Shown here: positions 36,060 to 38,174 of the stretch, in pieces | Position numbering within the stretch: the first letter of the stretch is position 1 | Layout: every line of letters starts with the position of its first letter | IMG/VR virus record: IMGVR_UViG_3300010430_000217 | Coordinates: 1-38,174 of that record | Strand: one strand, 5' to 3' | DNA length: 38,174 nucleotides | Source of the DNA: a virus | Notes under the pieces: model-generated | What the model saw: the letters and a program-made list of their open reading frames with translations, nothing else | The model's database searches: none | Told to the model about the DNA's origin: nothing | Made by a program: the position numbers and the translations under genes

Positions 36060-38174
36060 TTATTGTTCCTTTATTAAAGGTCTTGTTGTTTTGTTGCCAC
36101 CAAATGCAGATGGAGTTTCATCTAATCCCTTTTGTATGTCTGATTGCATTGTATTACCTTTTTCGGCAACATAATCTGTTAATGCTTCATTATAATCATC
36201 TTCAAATAATATCGGGATAATTGTACTTCTGCAATTAAAATGCATTGGTGGTTTAACATATTCAAGTCTTTCATCTGTCGGTCTAAATACAGATAAATGC
36301 AACTTTTGACATTGTGTAGTTGTTCTTCCATCTAAAATTGCTACATATTGATATCCCTGTAATAATTTAGATTTTTTTGATACTTCAAATCTGCCAAAAT
36401 TCATAGCACTTGTCATTGATGTATTTACTAATGCAGTATATTTATAATCTTTAATGCCTAACAATCCTTGTGTTTCTAATTCTTTGTAACTATTATCAAT
36501 TACTTTTTTTGCAGTTAATCCATTTTCTATTCCTGAAACAACTTGTTCTGAATATACATTTAATATTTCTGTTGATATTTTTGTTTTATTTTTTAATGCT
36601 ATTGCTTTTAATGATTCTGCAACTTCTTTTGATGCTTCTTCTGATATTACAAAATCAACCAACTCTTTTTCTGTTTTTGCATTTATTTCATCTTTTTGAA
36701 TGTTTTTAGATATTTTGTAAAATTTATTCATATCCGAATACATTACATCTTGCATTTCTTTTGTAAAAGGCATTTTCGTTTTGTTTATTGCTTCATAATC
36801 CTTTTTTTTTAATATCTTTTCTATTTTTTTATAATCAAATAATGTTTCTATTTGTTTAAAACCTACTTTTTTCAGTCTTTCAGTTCCTTGTGCAGTAGCT
36901 AATTCGTGATTAACTTTTAATGTATCAATTTGACTATCTGTTAATAGTTTTGTATTAATCCATTTAGGCTCACTCACTTTTTCAGCAAGTTCTTTATTTT
37001 CAGTAGTTTGTATATCAATATCATTATTTTCATCATTAATATTATCATTTATTTCTGTTTCTTCTTCAATTATTTCTTCATCTTTTAATTCAATAACAGG
37101 CATACCCAAATATTCTAATGCTGTTTTGTTATATCTGCTGTCAACAATTCTATTTTTATATAATGTTTCTAAGTTAAGTCTTTTATTATCAAGTGTTAAT
37201 TCATCTAAATCGGGAAAATTAAATGTGGAAAACTTGTTTAAATTAAAGTTCAATGATTCTAATTTATATATAACTTCATTCATTAAGCATTCTAAATCTC
37301 TTTGAATGTATGATATTTTAGATAAAAAATTAGATGTTATTGTTTTAGCTAAAGCATTTGAACCAACACTATCATTTTCAGAAGTTAATTTACTAATACC
37401 GAGTTTTCTTCTCATTGACTCATTGTATTTTTCAATAGCATTATCAAATTCTTGTCCTTTATTTGTTGTTGTTACATCTGCTACTGTAACATCTAAATCA
37501 TCAGGAAAGAATGCAACAGCACCTTTACTGAAATTACTTAACATTGATTTTAATGCTTGAGCCTTTTCAGGTTCTTCTGTTGTGTCAGGAATATTCCCTT
37601 TGCAATAGATGTTTATTTTCCCAACCAACTCTAAGTATATATTTCTCAATGATTTAAGGGTTTCTTTACAGTACCAATCACGATATAAACTATCAAATAG
37701 TGATGGGTCGGAAAACAACTCATCACTATCTGAATAAAAATAAATCAATAATTTATCAACAGGAATTTCTCTACTGTTTTGTGTTACTTTTGTAATATCC
37801 CCATTGTTATCTGCATATAATTCAAATTCTCCTTCACTATATGCTTTATTACGAACCTTTATACTATCAAGAACTATAAAGCCTTGATAATTGCCTTTAT
37901 CTTCAATTCTATAATTAATTTCAGATATACTTACCTCATAAGAGATTGCTCCTTTCAAAATAGCATAAAGGATTTTGTATATATTGTTACCCATTCTTTT
38001 TTTGCCTTTAGGATAATATTTTAAACTATCATTAAAGCAGTATTCGGTAAACTTTTTCTTTTCTAAATATTGTTCGTATTCTGTATCTTCTTCATCATTA
38101 ATAGCGGGGTTAATATTATATTTTTGGCTCAATGTTGTTAATATAATTTCAGATATTGCTCCTGAAATAATATC
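36060..38174 (-). CDS. Portal (Mu gp29-like) fused to MuF/SPP1 gp7-type protein, C-terminal part
   Basis: Together with 1-294 this forms one frame of about 761 residues. The first ~440 residues look like a Mu gp29/DUF935 portal (DDIISGAISEIILTTLSQKY, LDSIKVRNKAYSEGEFEL, KGAVAFFPDDLDV, SVGSNALAKTITSNFLS). The last ~150 contain the MuF/SPP1 gp7 motif (VAILDGRTTTQCQKLHLSVF and PPMHFNCRSTIIPI, about residues 665-710). In Mu these are separate proteins. The fusion puts the minor head protein, often ejected or involved in head-tail linkage, on the portal. The TTG at 38132 is not the start. Confidence 0.85.
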   Translation of the reverse strand, partial: DIISGAISEIILTTLSQKYNINPAINDEEDTEYEQYLEKKKFTEYCFNDSLKYYPKGKKRMGNNIYKILYAILKGAISYEVSISEINYRIEDKGNYQGFIVLDSIKVRNKAYSEGEFELYADNNGDITKVTQNSREIPVDKLLIYFYSDSDELFSDPSLFDSLYRDWYCKETLKSLRNIYLELVGKINIYCKGNIPDTTEEPEKAQALKSMLSNFSKGAVAFFPDDLDVTVADVTTTNKGQEFDNAIEKYNESMRRKLGISKLTSENDSVGSNALAKTITSNFLSKISYIQRDLECLMNEVIYKLESLNFNLNKFSTFNFPDLDELTLDNKRLNLETLYKNRIVDSRYNKTALEYLGMPVIELKDEEIIEEETEINDNINDENNDIDIQTTENKELAEKVSEPKWINTKLLTDSQIDTLKVNHELATAQGTERLKKVGFKQIETLFDYKKIEKILKKKDYEAINKTKMPFTKEMQDVMYSDMNKFYKISKNIQKDEINAKTEKELVDFVISEEASKEVAESLKAIALKNKTKISTEILNVYSEQVVSGIENGLTAKKVIDNSYKELETQGLLGIKDYKYTALVNTSMTSAMNFGRFEVSKKSKLLQGYQYVAILDGRTTTQCQKLHLSVFRPTDERLEYVKPPMHFNCRSTIIPILFEDDYNEALTDYVAEKGNTMQSDIQKGLDETPSAFGGNKTTRPLIKEQ
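38052..38174. repeat. Exact terminal repeat, right copy (circular contig overlap)
   Basis: Identical base for base to positions 1-123. A real short direct terminal repeat would cut the portal gene in the packaged molecule, which is unlikely, so an assembler overlap of a circular or circularly permuted genome is preferred. Confidence 0.95.

Overview
The window is the complete genome of a small tailed bacteriophage, assembled as a circle. The first 123 bases are repeated exactly as the last 123, and the portal gene reads in frame across the join, so the unit genome is about 38,051 bp. I saw no integrase, excisionase or CI-like repressor, so a virulent lifestyle is the simplest reading. The DNA is very AT-rich. 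Most genes have good Shine-Dalgarno (SD) sites (AGGAG type), and the promoters are sigma-70-like. Several products carry short Sec signal peptides, and there is a SpoVG homologue. Together these suggest an AT-rich, SD-using host, probably diderm (for example Fusobacteriota, Spirochaetota or Elusimicrobiota-like). That host guess is inference only.

Layout: nearly everything is on the minus strand. From about 14.95 kb leftwards runs an early/middle module: small unknown genes with structured leaders, a YqaJ/lambda-type exonuclease with a probable partner protein, a Cro-size HTH protein, a C5 cytosine methyltransferase, a primosome-like protein, a G39P-position helicase loader candidate, a DnaB-type helicase, a SpoVG-like protein, a DUF1064-like nuclease, many tiny ORFs, a DPPY adenine/cytosine-N4 methyltransferase, a Maf/MptE-like protein and a NUMOD4-HNH endonuclease. 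The late module begins at a promoter abutting terS (1.97 kb). It runs terS, terL, portal-MuF fusion (across the contig ends), Mu-I-like protease with nested scaffold, decoration protein, major capsid protein, a block of exported proteins, lysis genes (M15 peptidase, holin candidate, lipoprotein), connector/tail completion genes, tail tube, frameshifted G/GT chaperone, tape measure, tail-tip and fibre genes, and a metallophosphoesterase. Only 15.1-16.1 kb is on the plus strand: three small genes, two with Cys-rich metal-binding motifs.

The virion is predicted to be a siphovirus: Mu-like head genes, a long-tail G/GT frameshift and a 600-residue tape measure, with no sheath gene. The head gene order matches Mu-type heads (portal gp29-like, MuF, protease/scaffold, capsid, gp36-like, gpG-like).

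The most interesting content is RNA- and expression-level. There is a self-contained ~128-nt transcription unit at 10142-10269, with near-consensus promoter, 13-bp and 10-bp interlocked helices (a long pseudoknot) and a U6 tract. The HNH gene has a riboswitch-like leader (2748-2834) whose pseudoknot pairs with its SD. Two copies of a leader hairpin (14454-14508, 14778-14833) have identical flanks and fully compensatory stems. Two transcripts look leaderless (terS and the plus-strand gene at 15111). A cluster of TATAC iteron-like repeats and a perfect palindrome lie in the convergent gap at 16.13-16.40 kb. On the protein side, the notable points are a seven-gene set with signal peptides or a lipobox inside the late operon, a beta-rich insertion module repeated in unrelated virion proteins, and a SpoVG homologue ending in an SSB-like acidic tip.
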